A DNA stretch of 64,000 nucleotides from NCBI RefSeq assembly GCF_002159185.1, contig NZ_NFHD01000006.1, forward strand, positions 62,001 to 126,000. Reading direction: 5' to 3'. The notes beneath the pieces are model-generated. The model worked only from the letters and a program-made list of their open reading frames with translations, was not told the origin of the DNA and did no database searches. Source of the DNA: Gemmiger sp. An87. GTDB lineage: Bacteria > Bacillota > Clostridia > Oscillospirales > Ruminococcaceae. Positions within the stretch are counted from its first letter, which is position 1; the number at the start of each line of letters is the position of its first letter. This document shows positions 9,173-18,100 of the stretch, in pieces. Both the position numbers and the translations under genes were made by a program.

Positions 9173-9228
9173 TGTAAGAAAACCGTAAGAGAAACCACCC
9201 TCCGGCTGTAAGAATCCTTTGCTATAAT
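9173..9228 (+). promoter_or_regulatory. TGTAAGA direct repeats and -10 box of the two-component operon
   Basis: Three near-identical heptamers, TGTAAGA at 9173-9179, CGTAAGA at 9184-9190 and TGTAAGA at 9207-9213, are spaced 11 and 23 bases apart, about one and two helical turns. A perfect TATAAT follows at 9223-9228, with no good -35 hexamer. Direct repeats on an 11-base period with a poor -35 are typical of promoters activated by OmpR/PhoB-type regulators, so autoregulation by the product of the next gene is likely (inference). Confidence 0.6.
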
Positions 9229-9315
9229 AAGGATGCGCTCAAAGGGGCCTTGGAAAACGCCCCGGTTTTGGCTACAATCAACAAAAGAGCGGTTTTGGCA
9301 AGAGGAGGCGGTTAT

Positions 9316-10017
9316 ATGGACCAGCAGGCCTGTATCCTGGTGGTGGACGACGATGCCGACATCGTAAACGCGGTGCGGCTTTATCTGGAAAAAGAGGGGT
9401 TTTGCGTATACGGCGCGGCGGACGGCTTTGAAGCACTGGACGTGCTGGAGCAGCGCACGGTGCACCTGATTTTAATGGACGTGATGATGCCCCGGATGGA
9501 CGGTTTTTCCGCCATTCTGCGCATCCGGCAGAAGCGCAACCTGCCCATTCTGGTGATGAGCGCGAAAACCGAGGACAGCGACAAGGTCCTGGGGCTTTCC
9601 ATCGGGGCGGACGATTACATCTCCAAGCCCTTCAGCCCCACCGAGCTGGTGGCTCGGGTGAAGAGCCATCTGCGCCGGTATCTGACTTTGGGCGGTGCAC
9701 AGGCAGGCGGCCCGCTGGTGCGGGTGGGGCGGCTGGAATACGACTTCGAGGGTCATCAGCTCACGGCGGACGGCGAGCCGGTGCGGCTGACGCCCACCGA
9801 GACCCGAATCATGGAGCTGTTTTTCCGCAGCCCGGGGCGGGTGTTCTCGGCCGAAGAAATCTATGCCGGCGCCTGGGGCGAAAGCAATGTGTACGCCCCG
9901 GAAAACACCGTGATGGTACACATCCGGCGCATCCGGGAAAAAATCGAACTGAATCCGAAAGAACCGGAATATGTAAAGGTGGTGTGGGGTCTTGGATATA
10001 AACTTGAAAAGCACTGA
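9316..10017 (+). CDS. OmpR-family response regulator
   Basis: A 233-residue two-domain regulator. The receiver domain (about 1-120) has the acidic pocket VVDDD, the phosphoacceptor Asp55 in LILMDVMMPRMDG, the switch region VMSAKTEDS and the conserved lysine in DDYISKPFSP. A winged-helix DNA-binding domain follows (about 135-233) with LTPTETRIMELFF and the recognition segment NTVMVHIRRIREKI. The ATG at 9316 follows AGGAGG and is preferred to an upstream in-frame ATG at 9250. The last 26 bases overlap the histidine kinase frame. The signal is unknown. Confidence 0.95.
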   Translation: MDQQACILVVDDDADIVNAVRLYLEKEGFCVYGAADGFEALDVLEQRTVHLILMDVMMPRMDGFSAILRIRQKRNLPILVMSAKTEDSDKVLGLSIGADDYISKPFSPTELVARVKSHLRRYLTLGGAQAGGPLVRVGRLEYDFEGHQLTADGEPVRLTPTETRIMELFFRSPGRVFSAEEIYAGAWGESNVYAPENTVMVHIRRIREKIELNPKEPEYVKVVWGLGYKLEKH

Positions 10018-12205
10018 GGGAAGGAAATGGCCGCTGGTGGTTCGCATTCTGGCGGGATGGATGGCGGCGGTATGCTTCTTTCTCATTTTTTACTGCATCC
10101 CGCTGGACGACCGGCTGGTGCAGGTCTTTCTGCAGGGGCCACGGTCCTATTATGCACTGATGAACCGGCAGATTGAGGCGGTGCCGGAATACCAGCGTTT
10201 TTTGAGCACCGTGTATTACCACGCCCGTGTGCTGTGTGCCGACGGGCTGGTCACCCCGGGCGGCGCGGCGCTCACGCCCCAGGGGGTCTCCCAGCAGAAG
10301 TTACTGTCCCGTCAGGCGCTGGAGCAGCTGCGGCAGAGCGAGGAATACACCAGCCGGGACGTCCTGCTGTATCTGAGCGCCGAGGGTGAGGAGACCATCT
10401 TCTCCTCCCTGCTCCGCTCGCCGGACGAGATCCCCCAGGGTTATGAAATTGCCTTCCAGCTAACCGGTGGCAAAACCGGAGGCAACAGCCTTTTGCTGGA
10501 TGTTTATGACCGGATGGTGCTCCCGGATAACGGCACCGCCTTCAGCAGCACCCAGGAGGTGCTGCTGGAGGGCATCACCGCCACCCGGGTGGAACCGCAG
10601 GACTTTTTGCCGAATGCTGAGATCGTGGTGGCCGTCAAGCAGGTGCCCTCCAGCGACACCGGCACCCTGGGCTTTGCCTACCGCTGGATCAACAATTCCG
10701 CTGTGCCCACCTTCGCCTGCATTCTCGTGGGGCTGGGCGTCTGGGGGCTGCTCTGTCTGGCGGTGTGGCTGGCCCTGTGGAAAACGCGGCGGGCAGCCGC
10801 CCAGTGGGTGGCCGGGCTTTTGCGCCGGGTCCCTCTGATTGTGAAGCTCATGGTGCTGGGCTTTTTGCTTTTCTCCGGCTACCTGCTGCTGGCGATTTTA
10901 AGCTGCGCGGCTCAAAGCTACCTGTACGGCTACTCGGTCACCTTCTTTGCATCTCCTGTTCTGGCGGCATTTCTTCTGGTGGTGGACCTTCCGCTGGTCT
11001 GGCTGTTCTGGCTGGAATTCCGCTTCAACCTGCGTCACACCCTGCACACCAGCCTGACCACCCGTCTGATCCGCCGGTACAAACGGCTCGCCGCCGCCCA
11101 GCCCTGGAAGCGCCGGGCAGCCCTGAGCCTGCTGTTGCCCATCCTGATCGGGCCTCCCTGCCTGCTGTTGGCGCTGCCTCTGTCCTTCTTCTGCTATTTC
11201 AAGGTCTTTTATTTCTTGGATTTTCAGCTGGCTGTGCTTCTGTTTCTTGCCCTGTTCCTGGGCGGCGCCTTCCTCTTTATGACCGGTCTTGTGCGTCTGA
11301 GCCGTTTTCTGGAGCAGGCCGAGCAGGTGGCGGATAAGCTGGCCGCCCTGCGCGCCGGGGAGCACACCGCCCCGCTGGCTCTGCCTAGGGATTCCCTCTG
11401 CGCCGTGCCCGCGGCGGATCTGAACGCGCTGGAGGAAGGCATCCAGGCCCGGGTGGAGCAGCAGATGCGGGCCGAGCGGCTCAAGCTGGAGCTGATCACC
11501 AATGTGTCCCACGATCTGAAAACGCCCCTGACCAGCATCATCAATTATGCGGGTCTTCTCTGCGAGGAACCGCTGGAGCAGCCCGCGGCGGACTACGCTA
11601 AGATTTTAAAGCTTAAGGCCGACCGGCTGAAGACCATGGTGCGGGATGTATTCGAGGTGAGCAAGGCCGCCAGCGGCGAGCTGCCCTTGCAGACCCGCCC
11701 GCTGGATCTGGCCAAGCTGATCCGCCAGACCCTGGCGGACATGGACGAGGCCATTGAAGCCAGTCCCCTCACCTTTGTGACCCATCTGCCCGAGCAGGCC
11801 TGGATCTGCGCGGACGGCGACCGGCTGTACCGGGTGTTCCAGAACCTTTACACCAACGCGTTGGCCTACTCGCTGCCCGGCAGCCGGGTCTACACCCAGA
11901 TGGAGCGGGGCGAAAGCCGGGTTTCCATCAGCATAAAAAACGTAACCCGGGACCCCATCGCCCCGGAGGATGCCGAGCATCTTCTGGAACGGTTCGTGCG
12001 GGGCGATTCCGCCCGCAGCGGCGAGGGCAGCGGCCTTGGCCTTTCCATCGCCAAAAGCTTCGCCGAGGCCTGCGGCGGCCGGTTTTCGGTGCACGCAGTG
12101 GCAGACCTGTTCTGCGTGCTGGTGGAGTTTCCTCTCTGCCCGCCGCCCGCGACGGAACCCGCGCCGGAGCTTGTGACACAACCGGAACCGGAGCAGCCTG
12201 CCTGA
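9992..12205 (+). CDS. Membrane sensor histidine kinase
   Basis: About 737 residues. There is an N-terminal membrane segment (about 20-35), an outside sensor region of about 200 residues, then some six hydrophobic segments (about 230-440), a HAMP-like linker, and a kinase core with the H-box ITNVSHDLKTPLTS (phosphorylated His507) and an HATPase domain with an N-box-like FQNLYTNAL and a G-box GEGSGLGLSIAKS. The start is uncertain. The frame opens with TTG at 9992 inside the regulator gene; GTG at 10037, after GGGAAGGAA, would give a 722-residue protein and still keep the first membrane segment. An ATG at 10027 with a strong ribosome binding site is out of frame. It is the partner of the regulator just upstream. 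Confidence 0.88.
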   Translation: MDINLKSTEGRKWPLVVRILAGWMAAVCFFLIFYCIPLDDRLVQVFLQGPRSYYALMNRQIEAVPEYQRFLSTVYYHARVLCADGLVTPGGAALTPQGVSQQKLLSRQALEQLRQSEEYTSRDVLLYLSAEGEETIFSSLLRSPDEIPQGYEIAFQLTGGKTGGNSLLLDVYDRMVLPDNGTAFSSTQEVLLEGITATRVEPQDFLPNAEIVVAVKQVPSSDTGTLGFAYRWINNSAVPTFACILVGLGVWGLLCLAVWLALWKTRRAAAQWVAGLLRRVPLIVKLMVLGFLLFSGYLLLAILSCAAQSYLYGYSVTFFASPVLAAFLLVVDLPLVWLFWLEFRFNLRHTLHTSLTTRLIRRYKRLAAAQPWKRRAALSLLLPILIGPPCLLLALPLSFFCYFKVFYFLDFQLAVLLFLALFLGGAFLFMTGLVRLSRFLEQAEQVADKLAALRAGEHTAPLALPRDSLCAVPAADLNALEEGIQARVEQQMRAERLKLELITNVSHDLKTPLTSIINYAGLLCEEPLEQPAADYAKILKLKADRLKTMVRDVFEVSKAASGELPLQTRPLDLAKLIRQTLADMDEAIEASPLTFVTHLPEQAWICADGDRLYRVFQNLYTNALAYSLPGSRVYTQMERGESRVSISIKNVTRDPIAPEDAEHLLERFVRGDSARSGEGSGLGLSIAKSFAEACGGRFSVHAVADLFCVLVEFPLCPPPATEPAPELVTQPEPEQPA

Positions 12206-12213
12206 CTCTTTTT

Positions 12214-12245
12214 CTCCCCAGTCTTTGACTGGGGAGTTTTTTCTT
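12214..12245 (+). terminator. Rho-independent terminator after the histidine kinase
   Basis: A perfect 10-bp stem, CTCCCCAGTC with GACTGGGGAG, closes a TTT loop and is followed by a T-rich run. It begins eight bases after the kinase stop. Confidence 0.9.
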
Positions 12246-12395
12246 TTGGCCTGTGCCTGATTCAAAATCCAAGCTTTGCTCTTTCCTTCGAGTCAAAATT
12301 CGTTTATACTGTATAAAAACACAGCCGAAAATTTCACAGCGTTTTCCCTCGCGCCTGCCGCTTCGGAGCCGCTGCCAGGAAGGGGAGCTTTGCCC

Positions 12396-14684
12396 GTGAC
12401 AAAACATATCCATCGCCAGATCGTCATTGCCTTTTCACTGATTCTGGCGGTCTGCATCGCGCTCACTGTCTCTTTCTATATCTTCTCCCGCAACGGTGCG
12501 CAGGTACAGCACGAGGAGGCCGCCCACTCGCTGGAGGCCACAGCAGAAACCGCCCGAAACATCGTGAACTCTCACATTCAGGGCAATCTGCAAACGCTGG
12601 TGACCCTTTCCGCCTTCATCGGCTACGATTCTGACGAAGGTCTCCCCCCCCAACAGCTGCTGCACGACCCGGCCTTTCTGGCCCAGCTGAATGTGGTAAA
12701 CTCCCAGAACGAATTTCTGCGCATGGGCGTGGTGGACACCACCGGCCAGGGCAGCTTTGTTCTGTTGGACGGCAGCTCCCAGCTGGAGCAGGACCTGAGC
12801 CAGGATTCCGCCGTGCAGCGGGCACTGGCCGGTGAAGGCAACATCTCCTTCACCTTCTGGGATGATACCCTGGGCTGCTATGTGAACCGGTACGCGGTGC
12901 CCATCTACCAGGGCGGCGTGGACGGTCCGGTGATCGGAGTGCTCACCGGCACCAACAACACCGACGCATTGCGGGAGCTGCTCAGCCCCAGCCTCCTGCT
13001 CAACGGCCAGGTCCACGCCCATATCGTAAACTCTGAGGGCAAGTTCGTAGTGCGCAACCAGACCTATTTCATCAGCGAAGACGCCCGCAGCATCTTCGAT
13101 ACCCCCGCCTTCAGCGATGAGCTGCAGCAGACCATCCTGAGCGCCTTCGCCGTGAACGAATCCGCCTTTTTCAGCCTGACCAACGAGGGTACCCTGTATG
13201 GGGTGGCGCTGATTCCCATGGACGTCAACGACTGGTACGTCATGTGCGTGGTGCCCCAGCGTATCCTGGTCACCGATCTGAGCCAGTGGTTTAACCTGCA
13301 GCGCATCACCTTTTTTGTGATTTTCCTGCTGGTGATCCTGCTTACCCTCTATATCTACCGGATGATGCGCCAGAACAACCGCTCTATGAACAAACTGACT
13401 TATTTCGATTCCATCACCGGGGCCTACAACCGGGTTCGCTTTTTGCAGGAGATGCCCACCAAGCTCACCGCCGACCCCAAAGCCCTGATCGTGCTGGACA
13501 TCGACAACGCCCCCACCATCAAAGACCTGTACGGACTGGAGCGCTTCAACTCCCTGCTGCGCCACATCAAGGAGGCGCTGGACCAGCAGATGGGCCCCAC
13601 CGAGCTGTTCTGCATGGGCCGCAACGAGCGTTTCCTTCTGCTGCTGGACTGTGCTGAGCCTGAGCAGGTGCGCCAGCGCATGAGCCGCTTTTTCTCCCAG
13701 ATCCGCCAGTTCCGGGTATCGGAACACCAGAACTATCAGGCGGTTTGCTCAGCAGGTGTGCGCTTTGTCACCAACACTACCCCGGACCTGGAGCGGGCCA
13801 TCACCGAAGCGGCCATGACCGCCGAAACCACCTCCGGCTCCCGGCAGGACGAGCTGATCTTCTTTGACCCGGCCATCTATGAGCCGGTGATCCTGCGCAA
13901 TCAGATTGAGGAAAGCATGGATTCTGCACTGATGAGCGGCGAGTTCGTGATGAAGCTGCAGCCCAAGATTGACCTGGTCACCGGCCGCCCCGGCGGTGCC
14001 GAGGCACTGGTGCGCTGGATTCGGCCGGATGGACTTTCCTTCTACCCGGACCAGTTCATCCCGGTGTTCGAGAAAAACGGCTTCTGCGTGGAGCTGGATT
14101 TCTACATGGTGGAACAGGCCTGCCGTACCCTGCGCCGCTGGATGGACGAGGGCCGTCCGGTCGTGCCCATCTCAGTGAACCAGTGCCGGCTGATGCTGTA
14201 TGAGGCAGGCTATGTGCAGCGGCTGTGCGGCATTTTGAACCGCTGGAACATCCCGCCCCGGCTCATCGTGCTGGAGGTCACCGAAAGCCTTGCTCTGGAG
14301 AGCATCGACCGGGTGCGCGCGGTGCTGATCGGGTTGCGCAGCCAGGGCTTTGCCATCTCGATGGACGATTTCGGCAGCGGCTACTCCTCGCTGAACACCC
14401 TGAAGGACCTGCCCATCGACGAGCTGAAGCTGGACCGGGTATTCCTGGCTGCCCGGGACGAGACCGACGAAGAAAAGCGGGATCTGGTGATGAAAAACGT
14501 GATTCATCTGGCTCAGGAGCTGCACATCACCACCGTGGTGGAGGGTGTGGAGACCATTGCCCAGCTGGACTTCATCCGCAGCATGCACTGCGATCTGGCC
14601 CAGGGCTATTACTTCGACCGGCCCATCAGTGTGGAGGAATTCGAGGCCAAGTATCTGCCTCTTCCCCCTTCTGACTTGGCATAA
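12396..14684 (+). CDS. Cache-like sensor with degenerate GGDEF and intact EAL domain
   Basis: A 762-residue cyclic-di-GMP protein. A membrane segment (about 10-32), an outer sensor region of about 250 residues resembling a double Cache domain, and a second membrane segment (about 300-325) precede the output domains. The GGDEF region (about 340-500) has lost its active-site loop, which reads GRNERF, so it should not make cyclic-di-GMP. The EAL domain (about 515-755) keeps AEALVRW, an Asn in VSVNQ, LEVTES, MDDFGSGYSSL, ELKLD, VVEGVET and DLAQGYYF, the metal and catalytic set of active phosphodiesterases. The GTG at 12396 is chosen for GGGGAG upstream; the frame is open back to 12276. It stands alone behind a terminator. 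Confidence 0.9.
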   Translation: MTKHIHRQIVIAFSLILAVCIALTVSFYIFSRNGAQVQHEEAAHSLEATAETARNIVNSHIQGNLQTLVTLSAFIGYDSDEGLPPQQLLHDPAFLAQLNVVNSQNEFLRMGVVDTTGQGSFVLLDGSSQLEQDLSQDSAVQRALAGEGNISFTFWDDTLGCYVNRYAVPIYQGGVDGPVIGVLTGTNNTDALRELLSPSLLLNGQVHAHIVNSEGKFVVRNQTYFISEDARSIFDTPAFSDELQQTILSAFAVNESAFFSLTNEGTLYGVALIPMDVNDWYVMCVVPQRILVTDLSQWFNLQRITFFVIFLLVILLTLYIYRMMRQNNRSMNKLTYFDSITGAYNRVRFLQEMPTKLTADPKALIVLDIDNAPTIKDLYGLERFNSLLRHIKEALDQQMGPTELFCMGRNERFLLLLDCAEPEQVRQRMSRFFSQIRQFRVSEHQNYQAVCSAGVRFVTNTTPDLERAITEAAMTAETTSGSRQDELIFFDPAIYEPVILRNQIEESMDSALMSGEFVMKLQPKIDLVTGRPGGAEALVRWIRPDGLSFYPDQFIPVFEKNGFCVELDFYMVEQACRTLRRWMDEGRPVVPISVNQCRLMLYEAGYVQRLCGILNRWNIPPRLIVLEVTESLALESIDRVRAVLIGLRSQGFAISMDDFGSGYSSLNTLKDLPIDELKLDRVFLAARDETDEEKRDLVMKNVIHLAQELHITTVVEGVETIAQLDFIRSMHCDLAQGYYFDRPISVEEFEAKYLPLPPSDLA

Positions 14685-14748
14685 TTCACAAGTTTTTCAT
14701 TTCTTTCCCGGCAGAACTTCCAAAGTTTTTTCCGTTCCTGTTTTTTTG

Positions 14749-14778
14749 TTGACAAAGCTTTCTGCTCTGTGCTATCCT
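14749..14778 (+). promoter_or_regulatory. Promoter of the PTS switch
   Basis: TTGACA at 14749-14754 and TATCCT at 14773-14778 are separated by 18 bases. The antiterminator target and its terminator begin about 20 bases downstream. Confidence 0.75.
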
Positions 14779-14800
14779 GTGAACAGTTCAAAGTCGATAC

Positions 14801-14878
14801 GGCTTGTGACTGGTAATGCAGGCAAGACCAAACTTCTCTCGGTGCGATTTCATCGCCGGGTGTGGTTTGGTCTTTTTT
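14801..14878 (+). promoter_or_regulatory. RAT antiterminator site and overlapping terminator
   Basis: The segment at 14801-14832 (GGCTTGTGACTGGTAATGCA then GGCAAGACC) closely matches the ribonucleic antiterminator bound by BglG/LicT/GlcT proteins. Its 3' part is also the left arm (AAGACCAAAC, 14824-14833) of a terminator whose right arm GTTTGGTCTT is at 14865-14874, with an inner hairpin and a T-run to 14878. The two structures exclude each other, so binding of the phospho-regulated antiterminator encoded next would let transcription pass into its own gene and the PTS permease. Confidence 0.85.
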
Positions 14879-14983
14879 ATTTGCCAAAACCGGTCCGCCG
14901 GAATGCAGCGCGATGTAAGGAAAGGTGATGAAACGCATGAAGCACGGCATGTTTGCCGGTGCGGTTTGTGGGGGGATGAGCCC

Positions 14984-15868
14984 ATGACCTCCCCCATGGA
15001 ACAGCACGGCACCTACAAAATTCTGCGGGTGATCGGCAGCAACTTCGTCTGCTCGCAGGATTCCACCGGCCAGGAAATCATTCTGCGGGGTCTGGGCATC
15101 GGGTTTAAAAAATCCGCCGGGGACCTGCTGCCTGCCGCCCGGGTGGAAAAGGTTTACGCCCTGCGGGACCCCGGTCAGTGCGACCGGCTGATGCAATTGA
15201 TGCAGGACGTGCCCAGCGAATACCTGGACATCAGCACCCACATCATCGAGACCGCCGAACGGGTCCTGGGACGGCGGCTCAGCGAGAACGTGTATATCAC
15301 CCTCACGGACCACATCTCCTTTGCGGTGGAGCGGCTCCGGAACGGGGTGGAATACCCAAACCAGCTGCTCTGGGAAATCAAGAATTTCTATCCCCAGGAA
15401 TATGCCCTGGGCCAGCAGGCACTGGATGTGATCGAGAGCGTTCTGGGGCTGCGGCTGCCCGAGGATGAGGCCGGCTTCATGGCGCTTCACATCGTGAACG
15501 CCGAGCTGGACGGCCGCATGGCGGACATGGTCCCCATCACCAAGCTGATCCGCGAGGTGGTCAACTACGCCCAGGCCTACTACGGGGTGACCTTTGACGA
15601 GAGCTCGGTGGATTACGAGCGGTTCGTGGTGCACCTGAAGTTTCTGGCCCAGCGGCTGTTCCAGGGCCGCTACGCACCGGACGGCGACACCGGCTTCCAG
15701 AACCTGATCGCCCGCCACTACGCGGCCGATTATGAATGTGCCCAGGCCATCGGCCAGCACATCCGGGAAGTGTTCGATCTGAACTTCCCCAGCAGCGAAC
15801 AGTTCTTTTTGACCGTCCATCTGCACCGGTTGTCGGTGTCGATGGGCCTGAGTACAGAGGAGGAATGA
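14984..15868 (+). CDS. BglG/GlcT-family transcription antiterminator
   Basis: A 294-residue RNA-binding antiterminator. The co-antiterminator domain lies at about residues 8-62 (YKILRVIGSNF, then GQEIILRGLGIGFKKSAGD). Two PTS regulation domains follow, with conserved histidines in STHIIE, LTDHISF, MALHIVN and VVHLKFL and in the C-terminal LTVHLHRL. Phosphorylation of these histidines by PTS proteins would set its activity. The ATG at 14984 follows GGGGGGA and gives the usual family length; the frame is open further upstream across the RAT. Its stop overlaps the region of the permease ribosome binding site. Confidence 0.92.
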   Translation: MTSPMEQHGTYKILRVIGSNFVCSQDSTGQEIILRGLGIGFKKSAGDLLPAARVEKVYALRDPGQCDRLMQLMQDVPSEYLDISTHIIETAERVLGRRLSENVYITLTDHISFAVERLRNGVEYPNQLLWEIKNFYPQEYALGQQALDVIESVLGLRLPEDEAGFMALHIVNAELDGRMADMVPITKLIREVVNYAQAYYGVTFDESSVDYERFVVHLKFLAQRLFQGRYAPDGDTGFQNLIARHYAADYECAQAIGQHIREVFDLNFPSSEQFFLTVHLHRLSVSMGLSTEEE

Positions 15869-15873
15869 AACCA

Positions 15874-18003
15874 ATGAAAGACAAGATTTTCGGCGTATTG
15901 CAGCGCGTGGGCCGCTCCTTCATGCTGCCCATCGCCATCCTGCCGGTGGCAGGCCTGTTTTTGGGCATCGGCGGCTCGCTGACCAACGAAACCATGCTGG
16001 AGGCCTACAACCTGATGGGCCTGCTGGGCCCCGGCACCTTCGCTAACGCCATTCTGCAGGTGCTCAACTCCGCCGGCTCGGTGGTGTTCAACAACCTGCC
16101 CATCATCTTCGCCATGGGCGTCGCCATCGGCATGGCCAAGCAGGAAAAGGAAGTGGCGGCCCTGGCTTCCGCCATTGCCTTCTTCATCATGCACGCCACC
16201 ATCGGCGCCATGATCGGCGCCTTCGGCGCGCCGGATCTGGCGGGCGCCACCGCCGATGTTCTGGGCATGACCAGCCTGCAGATGGGCGTGTTCGGCGGCA
16301 TCCTGGTGGGCCTCGGCACCGCGGCGCTGCACAACCGGTTCTATAAAATTCAGCTGCCCCAGGTGCTCTCCTTCTTCAGCGGCACCCGCTTCGTGCCCAT
16401 CATCTCCTCCGCCGTTTACCTGCTGGTGGGCATCGCCATGTACTACATCTGGCCCACCATCCAGATCGGCATCAACGCCCTGGGCGGCTTCGTGCTGGCC
16501 TCCGGCTATGCGGGCACCTGGCTGTACGGCTTCATCGAGCGCGCACTGATCCCCTTCGGCCTGCACCACGTGTTCTACATCCCCTTCTGGCAGACCGCCG
16601 TGGGCGGCACTGCCGTTGTGGGCGGTCAGCTGGTGGAAGGTGCGCAGAACATCTTCTTTGCTGAGCTGGCCACCCCCGGCATCACCCACTTCTCGGTATC
16701 CGCTACCCGCTTCATGACCGGTAAGTTCCCCCTGATGATCTTCGGCCTGCCCGGTGCTGCTTTTGCCATGTACCGCTGTGCAAAGCCGGAAAACCGTAAA
16801 GCAGTGGGCGGCCTGCTGCTCAGCGCGGCCCTCACCTCCATGCTCACCGGCATCACCGAGCCCCTGGAGTTCACCTTCCTGTTCGTTGCTCCCGCCATGT
16901 ACATGGTGCACTGCGTGCTGGCCGGCGCCTCCTACATGATCATGCACATGCTCAACGTGGGCGTGGGCCTGACCTTCTCCGGCGGCCTGATCGACCTGAC
17001 CCTCTTCGGCATCATGCAGGGCAACGAAAAGACCAGCTGGCTGTGGATTCCCGTGGTGGGCGCTGTCTACTTCGCGGTTTACTACTTCGTGTTCAGCTTC
17101 ATGATCCGCAAGTTCAACTACATGACCCCCGGCCGCGATGACAACACCGAGGCCAAGCTCTACACCCGCAAGGACCTGGAGGCCCGCAAGAAGGCCGGTG
17201 AAGTGACCGAGGCAGAGGCGGCCGACGAGCTGTCCGCTCAGATTACTCAGGGCCTGGGCGGCAAGGACAACATCTCCGATGTGGACTGCTGCATCACCCG
17301 CCTGCGCTGCACCGTGAAGGACCCCGCCAAGGTAGACCAGCAGCTGCTGAAGGCCAGCGGGGCTTCCGGCGTACTGTGCAAGGGCCAGGGCGTCCAGGTG
17401 GTGTACGGTCCCCGGGTATCCGTGATCAAGTCCGACCTGGAGGCTTACCTGAAATCCTCCGCTTCCGATCATCCCGCTCCGGTGGCCAAGCCCGCTCAGG
17501 AGCCCAAGAAGGCGGAAGAAAAACCCGCCGACGCCCCCAAGGCCGGCGGCGAGCGCCTGACCGTGGTGAGCCCTCTGGCCGGTAAGGTCATTCCGGTGGA
17601 AGAGGTTGCCGACGGCGTGTTCAGCGAAAAAATGGTGGGCGATGGATTTGCCGTAGAGCCTGAGGCCGATGAGGTTCTGGCTCCGGCAGACGGCGAGATC
17701 ACTCTGGTGTTCGACACCAAGCACGCCTTCACCATGCGCACCGCCCAGGGTGTGGACCTGCTGGTCCACATGGGCATCGACACCATCCGTCTGAACGGTG
17801 AGCCCTTCACCCTGAACATCCAGCAGGGCGACACCGTGAAAGCCGGTCAGCCCATCGGCACCATGGACCGGGCGGCCATTCTGGCTGCGGGCTACCGCAC
17901 CGTAACCCCCGTTGTGGTGGGCAATCTGGCCGATCTGGGCGGCTTCGAGCTGACCCGCACCGGTGAGGTAAAGGCCGGCGATGCGGTGATGGAAGTCTTC
18001 TGA
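15874..18003 (+). CDS. ptsG: PTS permease, glucose/N-acetylglucosamine family EIICBA
   Basis: A 709-residue three-domain phosphotransferase permease. The EIIC membrane domain (about 1-430) opens with RSFMLPIAILPVAGLFLGIG and carries the substrate loop TGITEPLEF. The EIIB domain (about 455-530) has the phospho-cysteine motif DVDCCITRLRC. The EIIA domain (about 560-709) has the active histidine in LLVHMGID. It takes up and phosphorylates a hexose; glucose is the most likely substrate from overall similarity to PtsG and from the GlcT-type regulator directly before it, but N-acetylglucosamine is not ruled out. ATG at 15874 is preferred to ATG at 15865 because AGGAGG ends only one base before the latter. 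Confidence 0.9.
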   Translation: MKDKIFGVLQRVGRSFMLPIAILPVAGLFLGIGGSLTNETMLEAYNLMGLLGPGTFANAILQVLNSAGSVVFNNLPIIFAMGVAIGMAKQEKEVAALASAIAFFIMHATIGAMIGAFGAPDLAGATADVLGMTSLQMGVFGGILVGLGTAALHNRFYKIQLPQVLSFFSGTRFVPIISSAVYLLVGIAMYYIWPTIQIGINALGGFVLASGYAGTWLYGFIERALIPFGLHHVFYIPFWQTAVGGTAVVGGQLVEGAQNIFFAELATPGITHFSVSATRFMTGKFPLMIFGLPGAAFAMYRCAKPENRKAVGGLLLSAALTSMLTGITEPLEFTFLFVAPAMYMVHCVLAGASYMIMHMLNVGVGLTFSGGLIDLTLFGIMQGNEKTSWLWIPVVGAVYFAVYYFVFSFMIRKFNYMTPGRDDNTEAKLYTRKDLEARKKAGEVTEAEAADELSAQITQGLGGKDNISDVDCCITRLRCTVKDPAKVDQQLLKASGASGVLCKGQGVQVVYGPRVSVIKSDLEAYLKSSASDHPAPVAKPAQEPKKAEEKPADAPKAGGERLTVVSPLAGKVIPVEEVADGVFSEKMVGDGFAVEPEADEVLAPADGEITLVFDTKHAFTMRTAQGVDLLVHMGIDTIRLNGEPFTLNIQQGDTVKAGQPIGTMDRAAILAAGYRTVTPVVVGNLADLGGFELTRTGEVKAGDAVMEVF

Positions 18004-18038
18004 TTTTTGCTATCCTCTCAACTCCTAAATACACAGAT

Positions 18039-18079
18039 ACACAATGCCCCGGCCTGGTTTCAGGGCCGGGGCATTGTGT
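18039..18079. terminator. Bidirectional terminator between ptsG and the M23 gene
   Basis: A perfect 16-bp stem (ACACAATGCCCCGGCC with its complement) and a nine-base loop sit between two converging genes. There is no long T-run on either side, so stem strength must carry the function. Confidence 0.75.
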
Positions 18080-18100
18080 TCATTCGGATGACTTGAAAAT

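Noticed and set aside
10027-10176. ATG with a strong ribosome binding site, about 50 codons, inside the histidine kinase start
   Set aside because: The peptide is low in complexity and out of frame with the kinase; kept only as a note on the uncertain kinase start.
15730-17769. 679-codon minus-strand frame opposite ptsG
   Set aside because: Antisense to a clear EIICBA gene, with low-complexity His/Gly/Gln composition and no ribosome binding site.
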